A DNA stretch of 64,000 bases, from the NCBI GenBank assembly GCA_017646885.1, contig JAGCLR010000363.1:62001-126000 (forward strand), in the 5' to 3' direction. Of the stretch, positions 54,688 to 62,909 are shown piece by piece; position 1 is the stretch's first letter, and every line of letters begins with the position of its first letter. Below the pieces are notes generated by a model. It was not told the origin of the DNA, searched no databases, and saw nothing but the letters and a program-made list of their open reading frames with translations. The position numbers were made by a program, and so were the translations under genes. The DNA is from Methanobrevibacter sp. (GTDB taxonomy: Archaea > Methanobacteriota > Methanobacteria > Methanobacteriales > Methanobacteriaceae).

Positions 54688-55785
54688 ATGAGTCAATTTG
54701 CAGTAAGTACAAAAGTGCTACAAGGAATTGTAAACAAAGCAATTAAAGCTGCTTCAAACAGTAAGTTTAGTGCAATTACAAGTTTGATGAACGTAGTTGT
54801 TGAAAACGGTAAGATCAGTATTACAACAACAGACTGTAATAACTATCTTACTATTTCAGATTCTATTATTTCTGGAGAAGAAACAACATTTACAGTTGGT
54901 GTTGATCTTTTCTCAAAGTTAGTGTCAAAAACAAGTGTAGAAAATATTAAAATCACTGTATCTGATGATGAAATTTCATTCCAAGGTAATGGTACTTATA
55001 AGATTCCAATTCAGCTTGACGTTGATGGTTCCCCAATCAAGTATCCGAAACACGAAATCAATAATCCAGATTATGCTGGAACAATTAAGAATTCAGTTAT
55101 TAAAAATATTATCTTCCACAATAAACCATCGCTCGCAGTTACAATGGAGGCACCTTACTTAACTGGGTATCTTTGTAATGTTCATAATGTTATTTCAGCA
55201 GACACTTTTAATATTTGTTCTAATGAGCTTTCAACTTTCGCACAAAACCTTCTAGTTCCTCCGATTGTGTTTGAGCTTCTTAGTATGTCATCTGAAGAAG
55301 ATATTAACTATAAGGTGCTAGATAAAAGTGTTATCTTTGAAACAACTAATATGAAACTGTATTCTGTAATGCAAGACGGTATTGAGGATTACCCTGTAGA
55401 TGCAATTACAGGACTTTGTGACGCAGAGTATACTTCAAATTGTGTACTTCCCAAAACAGCATTACTTAGCATTATTGATAGACTTTCAATTTTCATTAGT
55501 GACAATGATCAGAACGGGTTGTATTTTACATTTACTGAAAAAGGTATTACCATCGAGTCTACAAATGGTAATGGTGTAGAGACACTTCCATATCAAGGTA
55601 GCGAAAACTTTAAGAACTATTCTTGCTGCATTGGTGTGGAAGCACTTAGAAAACAGATTTCTGCACATCTCGGTGAATCTATCAATATGTATTATGGAAA
55701 TGAGAAGATGATAATGATTAGAGACGAGAATGTGACTCAAATCATTTCACTTCTTGACGACCCAAGAACGATGGGAGAAGAATAA
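54688..55785 (+). CDS. dnaN: DNA sliding clamp, DnaN-like
   Basis: This 365-residue protein has three repeated clamp-like domains of about 120 residues. The first begins VSTKVLQGIVNKAIKAASN. The second includes PYLTGYLCNVHN and LSTFAQNLL. The third has LPKTALLSIIDRLSIF and IESTNGNGVETLPY. Length equals bacterial beta clamps. ATG 54688 follows AGGAGG. Its stop overlaps the next start by one base (TAATG). It would tether the polymerase. A clamp of this dimeric type in a phage is less usual than the gp45 type. Confidence 0.85.
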   Translation: MSQFAVSTKVLQGIVNKAIKAASNSKFSAITSLMNVVVENGKISITTTDCNNYLTISDSIISGEETTFTVGVDLFSKLVSKTSVENIKITVSDDEISFQGNGTYKIPIQLDVDGSPIKYPKHEINNPDYAGTIKNSVIKNIIFHNKPSLAVTMEAPYLTGYLCNVHNVISADTFNICSNELSTFAQNLLVPPIVFELLSMSSEEDINYKVLDKSVIFETTNMKLYSVMQDGIEDYPVDAITGLCDAEYTSNCVLPKTALLSIIDRLSIFISDNDQNGLYFTFTEKGITIESTNGNGVETLPYQGSENFKNYSCCIGVEALRKQISAHLGESINMYYGNEKMIMIRDENVTQIISLLDDPRTMGEE

Positions 55786-56774
55786 TGGCAAAGGCAAACG
55801 CTTTATTCAATATTAAGCGTATGTTAAACGAAAGTGAAAAGGATACCCCTATTGAGGTATCCTTTTTACAAGATTTAAATTATACGCTTAGACAGATGAA
55901 CACATGGTCATCAGGTTACTATTTTAAGGAAGTAAGTAATGAAAAGAATCCAGAGTTATTTGATACATCTGAAGGAAAAACTGTAAATGTAGTAACTTTA
56001 GAAACACTTCCAGAAAAGTGTAATAAAGAACACGTTTATGAAGATAATCATGTTCTGTATCATACTAATGATCAGAAATATTATATCGGTGTTTTTTCAG
56101 ATGGTAAGCCATCTAGAAGATATAAGCCCTCTGATATGCATTGTTTAAGATCTATGTACTATCAAATTATTGGAGCAGATCCAGATGAAGAGCAACAAAA
56201 GTCAGGCGACTTTTATGGTATTTGTGAAAGTGGAACAGACAGACATCTCAGAGTACAAACCGCAATTTCCTTAATGAGAAAATATGGTGTAGATTGTGAT
56301 TATGTAGATGTTGAAGAATACATTAAAGAAAACAATTTACAACACCTTGTTGTGGAAAAGAAAAAGCAGTATGAGACAAAAGTATACGACAAAAACAGGA
56401 ACATTATATTTTTGTGTGATGGTATATTAAAATATAAGGGTCAGTATTTTGTGTTCGAGTTCAAGACGGAATCGTCTTATAAGTGGATAAATAGGGAAAG
56501 TGTTGATGATTCACACAAGTATCAAGCATATACTTATTCTTTAGAACTTGGAATCGACAAGGTATTATTCATTTATGAGAATAGAGATATTTGTACTAAG
56601 AAACCTTTTATTCTAATTGTTACGAACGAAAACAAACAATTCATTGAGAATAGAATTAAGAACTGTGATTCTTATGTAAATCAAAAAATCACACCTCCAA
56701 TAGAAGCAAGTGTTACGAAAAAGAATTGCCAGTATTGTTCCTATAAAAAACAATGTAAGGTTGATGGTAAATGA
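55785..56774 (+). CDS. Cas4/RecB-like PD-(D/E)XK nuclease
   Basis: This 329-residue nuclease has catalytic residues in LCDGILKYKG and FVFEFKTESSY (Asp and Glu-x-Lys) and a following Gln/Tyr helix HKYQAYTYSLEL. An N-terminal Cys in HCLRSMYYQII and a C-terminal CQYCSYKKQC give the four-Cys iron-sulfur pattern of Cas4 and AddB. There is no CRISPR locus here. It lies between clamp and RecU genes, so it probably processes DNA ends in recombination. Start ATG is coupled to the clamp stop. Confidence 0.82.
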   Translation: MAKANALFNIKRMLNESEKDTPIEVSFLQDLNYTLRQMNTWSSGYYFKEVSNEKNPELFDTSEGKTVNVVTLETLPEKCNKEHVYEDNHVLYHTNDQKYYIGVFSDGKPSRRYKPSDMHCLRSMYYQIIGADPDEEQQKSGDFYGICESGTDRHLRVQTAISLMRKYGVDCDYVDVEEYIKENNLQHLVVEKKKQYETKVYDKNRNIIFLCDGILKYKGQYFVFEFKTESSYKWINRESVDDSHKYQAYTYSLELGIDKVLFIYENRDICTKKPFILIVTNENKQFIENRIKNCDSYVNQKITPPIEASVTKKNCQYCSYKKQCKVDGK

Positions 56775-57277
56775 ATAAAACAAACCGAGGAAAAGACTTC
56801 GAAACTGAGATAAGAAAATGTTTAGAAATTTTACCAAATGTTTCATTTGATAGACTTCCTGACCCAATGGCAGGTTATTCAGGAGTAAAAAACATCTGTG
56901 ATTTCTCTATGTATAATTATCCACATATGTTTTTTCTAGAATGTAAATCATTGTATGGAAATACATTGAATTATAAAGGCGCAATAACACAGAATCAGTG
57001 GGATGGAATGTTTGAAAAAAGTAAGATTAAAGGATGCATCGCAGGAGTTTGTGTTTGGTTTATTGACTATGATGTTACTGCATTTGTAAAAATACAGGAC
57101 CTACATGATCATAAAAACTCTGGCGCAAAGTCTTTAAATATTGAAAACATAACATCAAATGAATCTATACCACATATACTAATAGACGGGATTAAGAAAA
57201 GAGTTATGTTTAACTATTTTGGTGAATCTTTTTTGAAGAAGTTACATAAACTTGCGCTAGAGCAATGGGGGTGTTGA
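56771..57277 (+). CDS. recU: RecU-like Holliday junction resolvase
   Basis: This 168-residue protein has NRGKDFE at the start, then the RLPDPMAG and NICDF acidic motifs, and FFLECKSLYGNTLNY with Glu-x-Lys, the RecU catalytic core. A Gln in ITQNQWDGM is also conserved. It overlaps the nuclease gene by 4 bases (ATGA). It would resolve branched recombination intermediates before packaging. RecU is a Firmicutes enzyme, supporting the host inference. Confidence 0.85.
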   Translation: MNKTNRGKDFETEIRKCLEILPNVSFDRLPDPMAGYSGVKNICDFSMYNYPHMFFLECKSLYGNTLNYKGAITQNQWDGMFEKSKIKGCIAGVCVWFIDYDVTAFVKIQDLHDHKNSGAKSLNIENITSNESIPHILIDGIKKRVMFNYFGESFLKKLHKLALEQWGC

Positions 57278-57278
57278 T

Positions 57279-57800
57279 ATGACAATAGACTTTGATTTGG
57301 TTAAAGACGCCTTAGAAAAGTCAGAGGAAGACGCAAAACACATTGAGGAAATTGTTGATAACATTGTAAATTCGTGTTGTGATAAATTGGACAATTACAT
57401 TGAATATGTTGTAAAAGATTTATTAAACCAGGAAGATTACAGTCTAACAAACGCAGAGTTGGATGACATTATTATGACAATACCTACAATGTTATATTTT
57501 GTTGGCACGCAGCAGGAAAAACTAGGTGTTAAGCGTGATGTATCAAAACAGAAAAGATCATTGGTGTTTAATGAGGAGCTTGCAAAAGCAGAAGGTACAC
57601 AAGGGCTTAGAAAAGCATTCGCTGAGAATAAAGTATTCTATGAAACAATGGTAACATATGTCTTTGAAAACGCATATGATATTATATCCTCAAAAGTCTC
57701 AGCTGCAACAGAGGTTTTACAAAGTGCAAAAAAGATAATGTCTAGAAGAATAACTGAAACAGAGTTATCTAAAATAACTCCAAATAAGGAGAAGTGGTAA
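57279..57800 (+). CDS. Unknown helical protein upstream of recombinase
   Basis: This 173-residue acidic helical protein has no catalytic motif. It starts 1 base after the RecU stop, behind GGGGGTGTTG, and ends 1 base before the recombinase gene. Such close packing suggests a recombination accessory (recombinase mediator-like), but I cannot name a family. Confidence 0.6.
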   Translation: MTIDFDLVKDALEKSEEDAKHIEEIVDNIVNSCCDKLDNYIEYVVKDLLNQEDYSLTNAELDDIIMTIPTMLYFVGTQQEKLGVKRDVSKQKRSLVFNEELAKAEGTQGLRKAFAENKVFYETMVTYVFENAYDIISSKVSAATEVLQSAKKIMSRRITETELSKITPNKEKW

Positions 57801-57801
57801 A

Positions 57802-58953
57802 ATGAGTAAGTCAGAAGAACTGTTTAAAGAGTTTAACAAAAAGTATAAAACAGAGTTATTCACAAGAGGAACAGTAATTCATAATTGTTCTAGAATTCCA
57901 TTTAGTAGTCCAAGAGCAAATTATATGCTTTACGGTGGGATTCCAAGAGGAAGAGTTACAGAGTTTGCTGGCGAGGAAGGTTCAGGAAAAACAACTACAG
58001 CTCTCGATATTGCTGGAAATGCACAAAAGTTATTTTACGATGAGTGGAATGAAAAAGTACAAGAGTTAGAGTCTAAAGATAAACTTAATAAAGAACAAAG
58101 CACAAAATTACTTGAACTTAGAGAGGTAGGACCTAAGAAAGTTCTTTGGGTAGACTGTGAAAATACATTTGACGATGTTTGGTCGGAGAAGTTAGGAGTA
58201 GACGTAAAAGAACTTTATTATATGTCCCCAGATTCACAAAGCGCAGAAGAAATATTTGAAATGGTAAATCAAATTATTGATACCGGTGAAATTGGACTTT
58301 GCGTTATTGACAGTTTGGGTATGATGGTTTCCCAACAAGAGATGGAAAAGGACATTGAGGAATCTACATACGGTGGTATTTCAAGAGCATTAACAAAGTT
58401 TTCTAAGAAGGTAGAATTGACTTGTGCGAAAACAAACTGTGCCCTTATTGGAATTAACCAAGTAAGAGACAATCTTAATGCAGGTTATGGTGGACCAGCA
58501 TATACAACTCCTGGTGGAAAGTGCTGGAAACACGTTTGTTCAGTAAGACTAATGTTCAGGCAAGGAACACCATTTGATGAACAATACAAAGATGTTAAAA
58601 AGTCTTATGAAAACCCATATGGACATAGAGTTCAAATCAATGTAGCAAAAACAAAGGTATGTAAACCAGATAGAAAACTAGGTTTTTATACTTTAACTTA
58701 TGAGAATGGAATCGACCCATTTGTTGATATTGTTGATATTGCAATAGCACGAGATATCATCCATAAAGCTGGTGGATGGTTTACGTTTATTGACCTTGAT
58801 TCTGGCGAAGTAATGTGTAATAAAGAAGAAGATGGGACATTAACAGAAATTAAAGTACAGGGTCAAGCAAACATTATTCCATTTTTACAGCAAGAGGAAA
58901 ACAAAGACATCTGTGATATGGTCAAAAAGTATGTAAACAGATTTATATCATAA
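57802..58953 (+). CDS. RecA/UvsX-like recombinase
   Basis: This 383-residue strand-exchange protein has Walker A FAGEEGSGKTTTALD, Walker B CVIDSLGMM and a loop region ALIGINQVRDNLN followed by TTPGGKCWKH. An insert of charged helix (QELESKDKLNKEQSTKLLEL) lies after Walker A. It promotes recombination-dependent replication. ATG 57802 follows AAGGAGAAG. No intein is present. Confidence 0.9.
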   Translation: MSKSEELFKEFNKKYKTELFTRGTVIHNCSRIPFSSPRANYMLYGGIPRGRVTEFAGEEGSGKTTTALDIAGNAQKLFYDEWNEKVQELESKDKLNKEQSTKLLELREVGPKKVLWVDCENTFDDVWSEKLGVDVKELYYMSPDSQSAEEIFEMVNQIIDTGEIGLCVIDSLGMMVSQQEMEKDIEESTYGGISRALTKFSKKVELTCAKTNCALIGINQVRDNLNAGYGGPAYTTPGGKCWKHVCSVRLMFRQGTPFDEQYKDVKKSYENPYGHRVQINVAKTKVCKPDRKLGFYTLTYENGIDPFVDIVDIAIARDIIHKAGGWFTFIDLDSGEVMCNKEEDGTLTEIKVQGQANIIPFLQQEENKDICDMVKKYVNRFIS

Positions 58954-58974
58954 AACTCTAGGAGGATAACTGTC

Positions 58975-59352
58975 ATGAACGATGCCGAAAGAAAATACGT
59001 TCAATCAATGAAAGAACAAATATCTGATATTCCTGAAACAGTTTCAGATAAACTTGGAAGGGATGACAGGGAATGTATTTTTGTATTTAACGAGGCAGAA
59101 GGAGTTTGGTATGCCGATTCTAGCATACCAAAGTTCTGGAGAAGACTTGAAAAGAAAAACTGGGTTTGCACGAAAACAGTTTATTATTCAGATGGAACTG
59201 TTTGTAGTAAGCAGTTTAAGGGTTCTAAAAAAGGAATTACGATAACAGATCCATTTAAGAAAAGAGAACTCACTGACGAACAAAGACAAGCAATTAGAGA
59301 TAGGTTCTCTAAAAATGTAGAAGAAGAGGATATTGAAGATGAGTTTGAGTAA
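58975..59352 (+). CDS. Unknown acidic protein between recombinase and UvrD helicase
   Basis: This 125-residue protein is basic in the middle (FWRRLEKKNWVCTK), acidic at the end (NVEEEDIEDEFE), and has no known motif. ATG 58975 follows TAGGAGGAT. Its last codons carry the ribosome binding site of the next gene, which it overlaps by 14 bases. Confidence 0.6.
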   Translation: MNDAERKYVQSMKEQISDIPETVSDKLGRDDRECIFVFNEAEGVWYADSSIPKFWRRLEKKNWVCTKTVYYSDGTVCSKQFKGSKKGITITDPFKKRELTDEQRQAIRDRFSKNVEEEDIEDEFE

Positions 59353-60604
59353 AATTCAACAGGAAATAGTAGATTCAAAAGCTGCAAAAATAATTGTAGA
59401 TGCTGGTTCGGGCTCAGGAAAAACAAGAGTTCTGACTGAACGAGTAAAAAGAATTCTACAAGAAGGAGTAAACCCGAAATCAGTTGTTGTTATTACCTTT
59501 ACAAATATGGCAGCAGATGAATTGTATACAAGATTAGCAGATGTACCTAAAATAAAAGATTGTTTTATTGGTACAATTCATGCATATGCAAATAAACTAT
59601 TAAAGAAAACAGGATACAATTTTGAAATATTTTCAGAATATTATCAAACTCAGTTTATGACAGAGCTGATTCCAAAGTATGCGAATTATTGTACTGTAGA
59701 TGATTATGTGCAGTTCGTAAAGTATGAACGTCTAGTTACTGCTGGAAAGATGCCAAAATCTTCTATTAAAGATAAGTTTTCAAGTTGGAAAGTTTATGAC
59801 GAACTTCTTGGTTTGTTAGGAAGATCATCAACAAGATATTTTGAACAAACAGTTGTTTCATTATGTAAAGCAAATAATATACTTACATTTGATGAACTAA
59901 TAAAGCTAGCAACAGAATATTTTGAATCAAGTAATACAAATTTAGAATACTTGTTCGTAGATGAACTTCAAGATATTGGCTACCTAGAATATAATTTTCT
60001 AATGCAACTTAATGCAACAAATTATTTTGTAATCGGTGACGATTATCAGGCAATTTTTGGATTTAAAGGTGGAGATGTAAATATTTTCTTATCACTTATG
60101 AATAATAAGGATTGGGAAACATACTATCTCACTGAAAATTACAGAACAGCAAAACAGATTCTAATGTACGCTAATACGATTATATCTAAGGCAGATAATA
60201 TAATAAAGAAAAAAGTTGAGTTTAAGAATACCAAACTTGGTTTACTTGAATTTAAGGCAAAATCATTGTTTGATAAATTCCTAGCAGAGGTTAATGAAAA
60301 AGAAGACTGGTTGATTTTAACAAGGTCAAATAAAGAAATGACAGCAGTAGATTCAATATTAAGAAAATTAAATAAAGAACATTATTGTTTCAAGCAATCA
60401 ACTATATCACCTAAAAAGATGAAAGAGCTACTATCAAAACCATGCCTAAAGGTAATGACAATTCATTCAAGTAAGGGCCTTGAAGCAGAAAATGTAGCTC
60501 TGTATGGTAAGCTACCAATTAGAGGAACTGGAAACTCAGATGAATTAAAAGTGTTTTATGTTGGTATTACAAGAGCAAAAAATAAGTGCATTATATTTGT
60601 TTAA
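59339..60604 (+). CDS. UvrD/PcrA-type superfamily 1 helicase
   Basis: This 421-residue helicase has Walker A DAGSGSGKTRVL, motif II VDELQDIGYLEYN, motif IV YYLTENYRTAKQI, motif V TIHSSKGLEAENV and motif VI VFYVGITRAKNKC. It is short (cellular UvrD about 700), lacking most accessory subdomains, similar to phage Dda-type enzymes. ATG 59339 lies 8 bases after GAGGA within the preceding gene. Likely role is fork progression or recombination. Confidence 0.92.
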   Translation: MSLSKIQQEIVDSKAAKIIVDAGSGSGKTRVLTERVKRILQEGVNPKSVVVITFTNMAADELYTRLADVPKIKDCFIGTIHAYANKLLKKTGYNFEIFSEYYQTQFMTELIPKYANYCTVDDYVQFVKYERLVTAGKMPKSSIKDKFSSWKVYDELLGLLGRSSTRYFEQTVVSLCKANNILTFDELIKLATEYFESSNTNLEYLFVDELQDIGYLEYNFLMQLNATNYFVIGDDYQAIFGFKGGDVNIFLSLMNNKDWETYYLTENYRTAKQILMYANTIISKADNIIKKKVEFKNTKLGLLEFKAKSLFDKFLAEVNEKEDWLILTRSNKEMTAVDSILRKLNKEHYCFKQSTISPKKMKELLSKPCLKVMTIHSSKGLEAENVALYGKLPIRGTGNSDELKVFYVGITRAKNKCIIFV

Positions 60605-60615
60605 GGAGAATGATT

Positions 60616-61263
60616 ATGAGTAGATCAGAAATTATTAACTACACTGCACCTACAAAGGAAGATTTCTTTGATATTGCAAAAGCAAATATTCACAGAGAAG
60701 GAATTGACAAACTTCTTAACTTTTTGGATGAAAATGGATTCTTTGAAGCACCTGCAAGTACAAGGTACCACGGTAGCTATAAAGGTGGATTGTTTCATCA
60801 CTCCTTAAATGTCTACTACAATCTAAAGGATGAGCTTCAACTTATATTTGGTGAGAATTGGTCAGATAGATATTCATTAGAAACTGTTACACTTGTATCC
60901 TTGTTCCATGATGTGTGTAAGTATGATAAGTATATTCAGGGGGTTAGAAATGTAAAAAATAAAAATACAGGAGCTTGGGAACAAGTATCGTGTTTTGAAT
61001 ATAATCAAGAAGGACTTCAAATGGGTCACGCTGCATTGTCGCTACATATTATCGAAAAGTTTGTTCATCTAGATGATGTAGAAGCACAAGCAATTTATTG
61101 GCACATGGGAGCATATGATTTATCACAATATAGTACAGTTGGTAATTTAAGTGAGTCTTATAAAAGAAATATTCTAGCATTTGCCCTCCATATGGCAGAT
61201 ATGACTGCAACATATATTGATGAAAATGAATTGTTCAGACCTATTGGCCAAGAAGATCTGTAA
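60616..61263 (+). CDS. HD-domain phosphohydrolase
   Basis: This 215-residue protein has the HD metal site: GGLFHHSLN, SLFHDVCKYDK and the later Asp in LHMADMTATYI, the H...HD...D pattern. ATG 60616 follows AAGGAG just after the UvrD gene. Substrate could be nucleotides (dNTP pool) or a cyclic nucleotide; the sequence does not say which. The residues needed for metal binding are present. Confidence 0.82.
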   Translation: MSRSEIINYTAPTKEDFFDIAKANIHREGIDKLLNFLDENGFFEAPASTRYHGSYKGGLFHHSLNVYYNLKDELQLIFGENWSDRYSLETVTLVSLFHDVCKYDKYIQGVRNVKNKNTGAWEQVSCFEYNQEGLQMGHAALSLHIIEKFVHLDDVEAQAIYWHMGAYDLSQYSTVGNLSESYKRNILAFALHMADMTATYIDENELFRPIGQEDL

Positions 61264-61272
61264 ATAATTAAA

Positions 61273-61348
61273 GATACTAATTAAAACCACAATTATCGAG
61301 TACTTTAAATAAGTTAAGGGAGATGGTAATTGTGGTTTTATTAGTATC
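61273..61348 (+). repeat. 22-bp inverted repeat covering the start of the membrane protein gene
   Basis: GATACTAATTAAAACCACAA (61273-61292) and the following TTA are complementary to TAATTGTGGTTTTATTAGTA and TC (61327-61348), with one bulged base. The 31-base loop holds the ribosome binding site GGGAG, and the GTG start at 61332 lies in the stem. It could block translation or be an RNase III site. Confidence 0.72.
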
Positions 61349-61553
61349 AATTTTAGGATCTGTTTTTAGTCTTGGTGGGAATATCCTAATAATGTTAAAA
61401 AAGAAATCAGGTTGGATAACATGGATAATTGGAAATCTTTTATGGATAATATATAATTTCCTATCCGAGTTTAATTTACCTATGGTTTTAATGTATCTGG
61501 CGTATATGATAATCAATATCGCGGGATTCATAAAATGGAAAAGAAATGAATAG
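61332..61553 (+). CDS. Small three-segment membrane protein, PnuC-like fragment
   Basis: This 73-residue protein has three hydrophobic segments (LLVSILGSVFSLGGNILIML; WITWIIGNLLWIIYNFL; LMYLAYMIINIAGFIKW). GWITWIIGN and the end IKW resemble half of a PnuC nicotinamide riboside transporter, a 3+3 fold. Starts are GTG 61332 (9 bases after GGGAG) or ATG 61323; the first fits better. It may salvage nicotinamide precursors or be a small lysis/exclusion protein. Expression is probably controlled by the overlapping inverted repeat. Confidence 0.6.
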   Translation: MVLLVSILGSVFSLGGNILIMLKKKSGWITWIIGNLLWIIYNFLSEFNLPMVLMYLAYMIINIAGFIKWKRNE

Positions 61554-61565
61554 TTATTATAACAT

Positions 61566-61611
61566 CCTATACAATATTTTAATGATATTGTATAGGTTAT
61601 TTTGTTATTTT
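61566..61611 (+). terminator. Rho-independent terminator after membrane protein gene
   Basis: CCTATACAATAT (61566-61577) pairs perfectly with ATATTGTATAGG (61585-61596) around a 7-base loop, followed by TTATTTTGTTATTTT. It precedes the 61617 promoter. Confidence 0.85.
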
Positions 61612-61616
61612 ACTAC

Positions 61617-61645
61617 TTGACTTTTACACTAAAATGTGTTATACT
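61617..61645 (+). promoter_or_regulatory. Sigma-A type promoter
   Basis: TTGACT (61617-61622), 17 bases, TATACT (61640-61645) preceded by TGTGT. It drives the 100-residue protein at 61724. Confidence 0.9.
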
Positions 61646-61723
61646 ATAATTACAAAATATAAAGGAGAACATAGAAATAAAGGTTTACATTATGGTTGAG
61701 ATAAACAGAGATAGGGTGATTAT

Positions 61724-62026
61724 ATGAACGCTAAACAAATAGAAGGAATAAAAGAAGCTTGTAAAAGAGTAAACAGTTTGCGGTATACAATCACATATAA
61801 AGTATCTAAATTCGATTTAACAGAGCTTGAGAACGGTGATATTCAGGTAGATTTTGGAATTAGTCGGATTGAACAGTTTAACGGAGAAAAGATTAAAACA
61901 CAACAAACCGGAACAATTTATGTAGACATCAAAGGCAAACTTTATTGGATAAACTTTTTGCATAATAAGAAACCTTTAACCTTAATAGGTTATACAGTTT
62001 CAGATTTTGATCCGGTGGAGAAATAA
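61724..62026 (+). CDS. Unknown small early protein
   Basis: This 100-residue, beta-rich, basic protein has no known motif. It has its own consensus promoter and a leader of about 70 bases; ATG 61724 follows AGGGTGAT. It lies alone between two promoters, as many host-takeover genes do. That is inference only. Confidence 0.65.
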   Translation: MNAKQIEGIKEACKRVNSLRYTITYKVSKFDLTELENGDIQVDFGISRIEQFNGEKIKTQQTGTIYVDIKGKLYWINFLHNKKPLTLIGYTVSDFDPVEK

Positions 62027-62083
62027 CGCTTATTGACAGATATTTTTAATTATTACAAAATAGTTACATTTATAAAAATCCTA

Positions 62084-62112
62084 TTGACATTTTTGAAGTT
62101 ATGTGTTATACT
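62084..62112 (+). promoter_or_regulatory. Sigma-A type promoter
   Basis: TTGACA (62084-62089), 17 bases, TATACT (62107-62112) preceded by TGTGT. It drives the gene at 62164. Confidence 0.9.
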
Positions 62113-62163
62113 ATAATTACAAACTTAATTGTTTGTAAAATAAAAATTTGGAGGTACACAAGA

Positions 62164-62469
62164 ATGAAAACATTTAAGATTAAAAAGGGTTTTGAACTTG
62201 AGAAAAGACTTTGTGAAAATGGGTTCACGAAATATGATGGTGTAGAGCCTATGTACGCTGCGAAAATTCAGAAAGGTGAATACATTACCGTAACACAAGA
62301 TTTTGAAACGGTTAATATCTATTACACACCTAATGAGATGACAGATAAAAAGTTCGTACAGTATTTGACAGGTAACCCGGAAGATTACAATAAGTATCTT
62401 GCAATGTATTGCCGTTCTGACTTTGAGGATACAAGGTGTAACCTTTTGTTCGCACTTGGAATTACCTAA
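62164..62469 (+). CDS. Unknown small early protein
   Basis: This 101-residue protein starts at ATG 62164 behind GGAGG; the upstream ORF extension lies in the promoter and leader. It has a basic N-terminus (MKTFKIKKGFELEKRL) and a Tyr-rich middle with scattered Cys. No recognised family. Like its neighbour it has a dedicated consensus promoter and no partner gene. Confidence 0.65.
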   Translation: MKTFKIKKGFELEKRLCENGFTKYDGVEPMYAAKIQKGEYITVTQDFETVNIYYTPNEMTDKKFVQYLTGNPEDYNKYLAMYCRSDFEDTRCNLLFALGIT

Positions 62470-62504
62470 GCACAAAAAATATCTTAGAAAATCCGGAAAA
62501 TCAC

Positions 62505-62533
62505 TTGACAAAAATGCGTTTATATGTTACAAT
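62505..62533 (+). promoter_or_regulatory. Sigma-A type promoter of the tRNA/structured-RNA cluster
   Basis: TTGACA (62505-62510), 17 bases, TACAAT (62528-62533) preceded by ATGT. It lies 92 bases before the first tRNA and would transcribe the whole cluster. Confidence 0.85.
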
Positions 62534-62569
62534 ATAAACACGGGGAGAGGAAAGGGTTTCGTTCGTTAA

Positions 62570-62611
62570 AAAACATAACAGCGATGTTTCTCTTAAGAGT
62601 TTTAGTAGCTG
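62570..62611 (+). ncRNA. Hairpin/pseudoknot element A, 5' of the tRNA cluster
   Basis: AAACAT (62571-62576) pairs with ATGTTT (62584-62589) around AACAGCG. CAGC of that loop is complementary to GCTG at 62608-62611, so an H-type pseudoknot is possible. A related copy lies 3' of the tRNAs at 63030. Confidence 0.5.
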
Positions 62612-62624
62612 TATTTAATTATAA

Positions 62625-62700
62625 TCCCTCATAGTTCAGTTGGTAGAACGGCGGACTGTTAATCCGTATGTCACTGGTTCAAGTCCAGTTGGGGGAGCCA
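62625..62700 (+). tRNA. tRNA-Asn (GTT)
   Basis: Full cloverleaf: acceptor TCCCTCA with TGGGGGA, D-arm GTTC with GAAC, anticodon stem GCGGA with TCCGT around CTGTTAA (anticodon GTT), T-arm ACTGG TTCAAGT CCAGT, discriminator G and encoded CCA. It is 76 bases. Confidence 0.95.
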
Positions 62701-62831
62701 AAGTCTCTTGTAAGTGTAGACTTCCAAAAATAAAACTTTCTGAACGACTAAAGTCGAGGTCTCCGGCAGCTTGTGCACAGGCTGGGGTGAATGTCCGGAG
62801 AATGTCGCAGAGGTAGTGGCAAAAAAAAAAT
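62701..62831 (+). ncRNA. Structured inter-tRNA spacer, possible small RNA
   Basis: Three hairpins can be read: AAGTCT (62701-62706) with AGACTT (62718-62723); CGAC TAAA GTCG (62745-62756); and CTCCGG (62761-62766) with CCGGAG (62795-62800), the last enclosing CAGC with GCTG around a GTGCAC core. This part is G+C-rich for this genome, and it is followed by a run of ten A. No ORF is present. Confidence 0.45.
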
Positions 62832-62904
62832 GTTAGCGTAGCTCAGTCGGTAGAGCACCTGACTGTTAATTAGGGTGTTACTGGTTCAAGTCCAGTTGGG
62901 GGAG
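62832..62904 (+). pseudogene. tRNA-Asn-like chimera with broken acceptor stem
   Basis: The D-arm (GCTC with GAGC), the anticodon arm (CCTGA CTGTTAA TTAGG, anticodon GTT) and the T-arm are intact. The 3' part from ACTGGTTCAAGT to GGGGGAG repeats that of the first tRNA-Asn. The 5' acceptor GTTAGCG cannot pair with TGGGGGA, and no CCA is encoded. It looks like a recombination of two tRNA genes. Confidence 0.75.
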
Positions 62905-62909
62905 TTTAC

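Noticed and set aside
61692..61727. 11-codon leader ORF overlapping the start of the 61724 gene (ATGA)
   Set aside because: Its ATG has no ribosome binding site at a proper distance; the overlap is probably chance.
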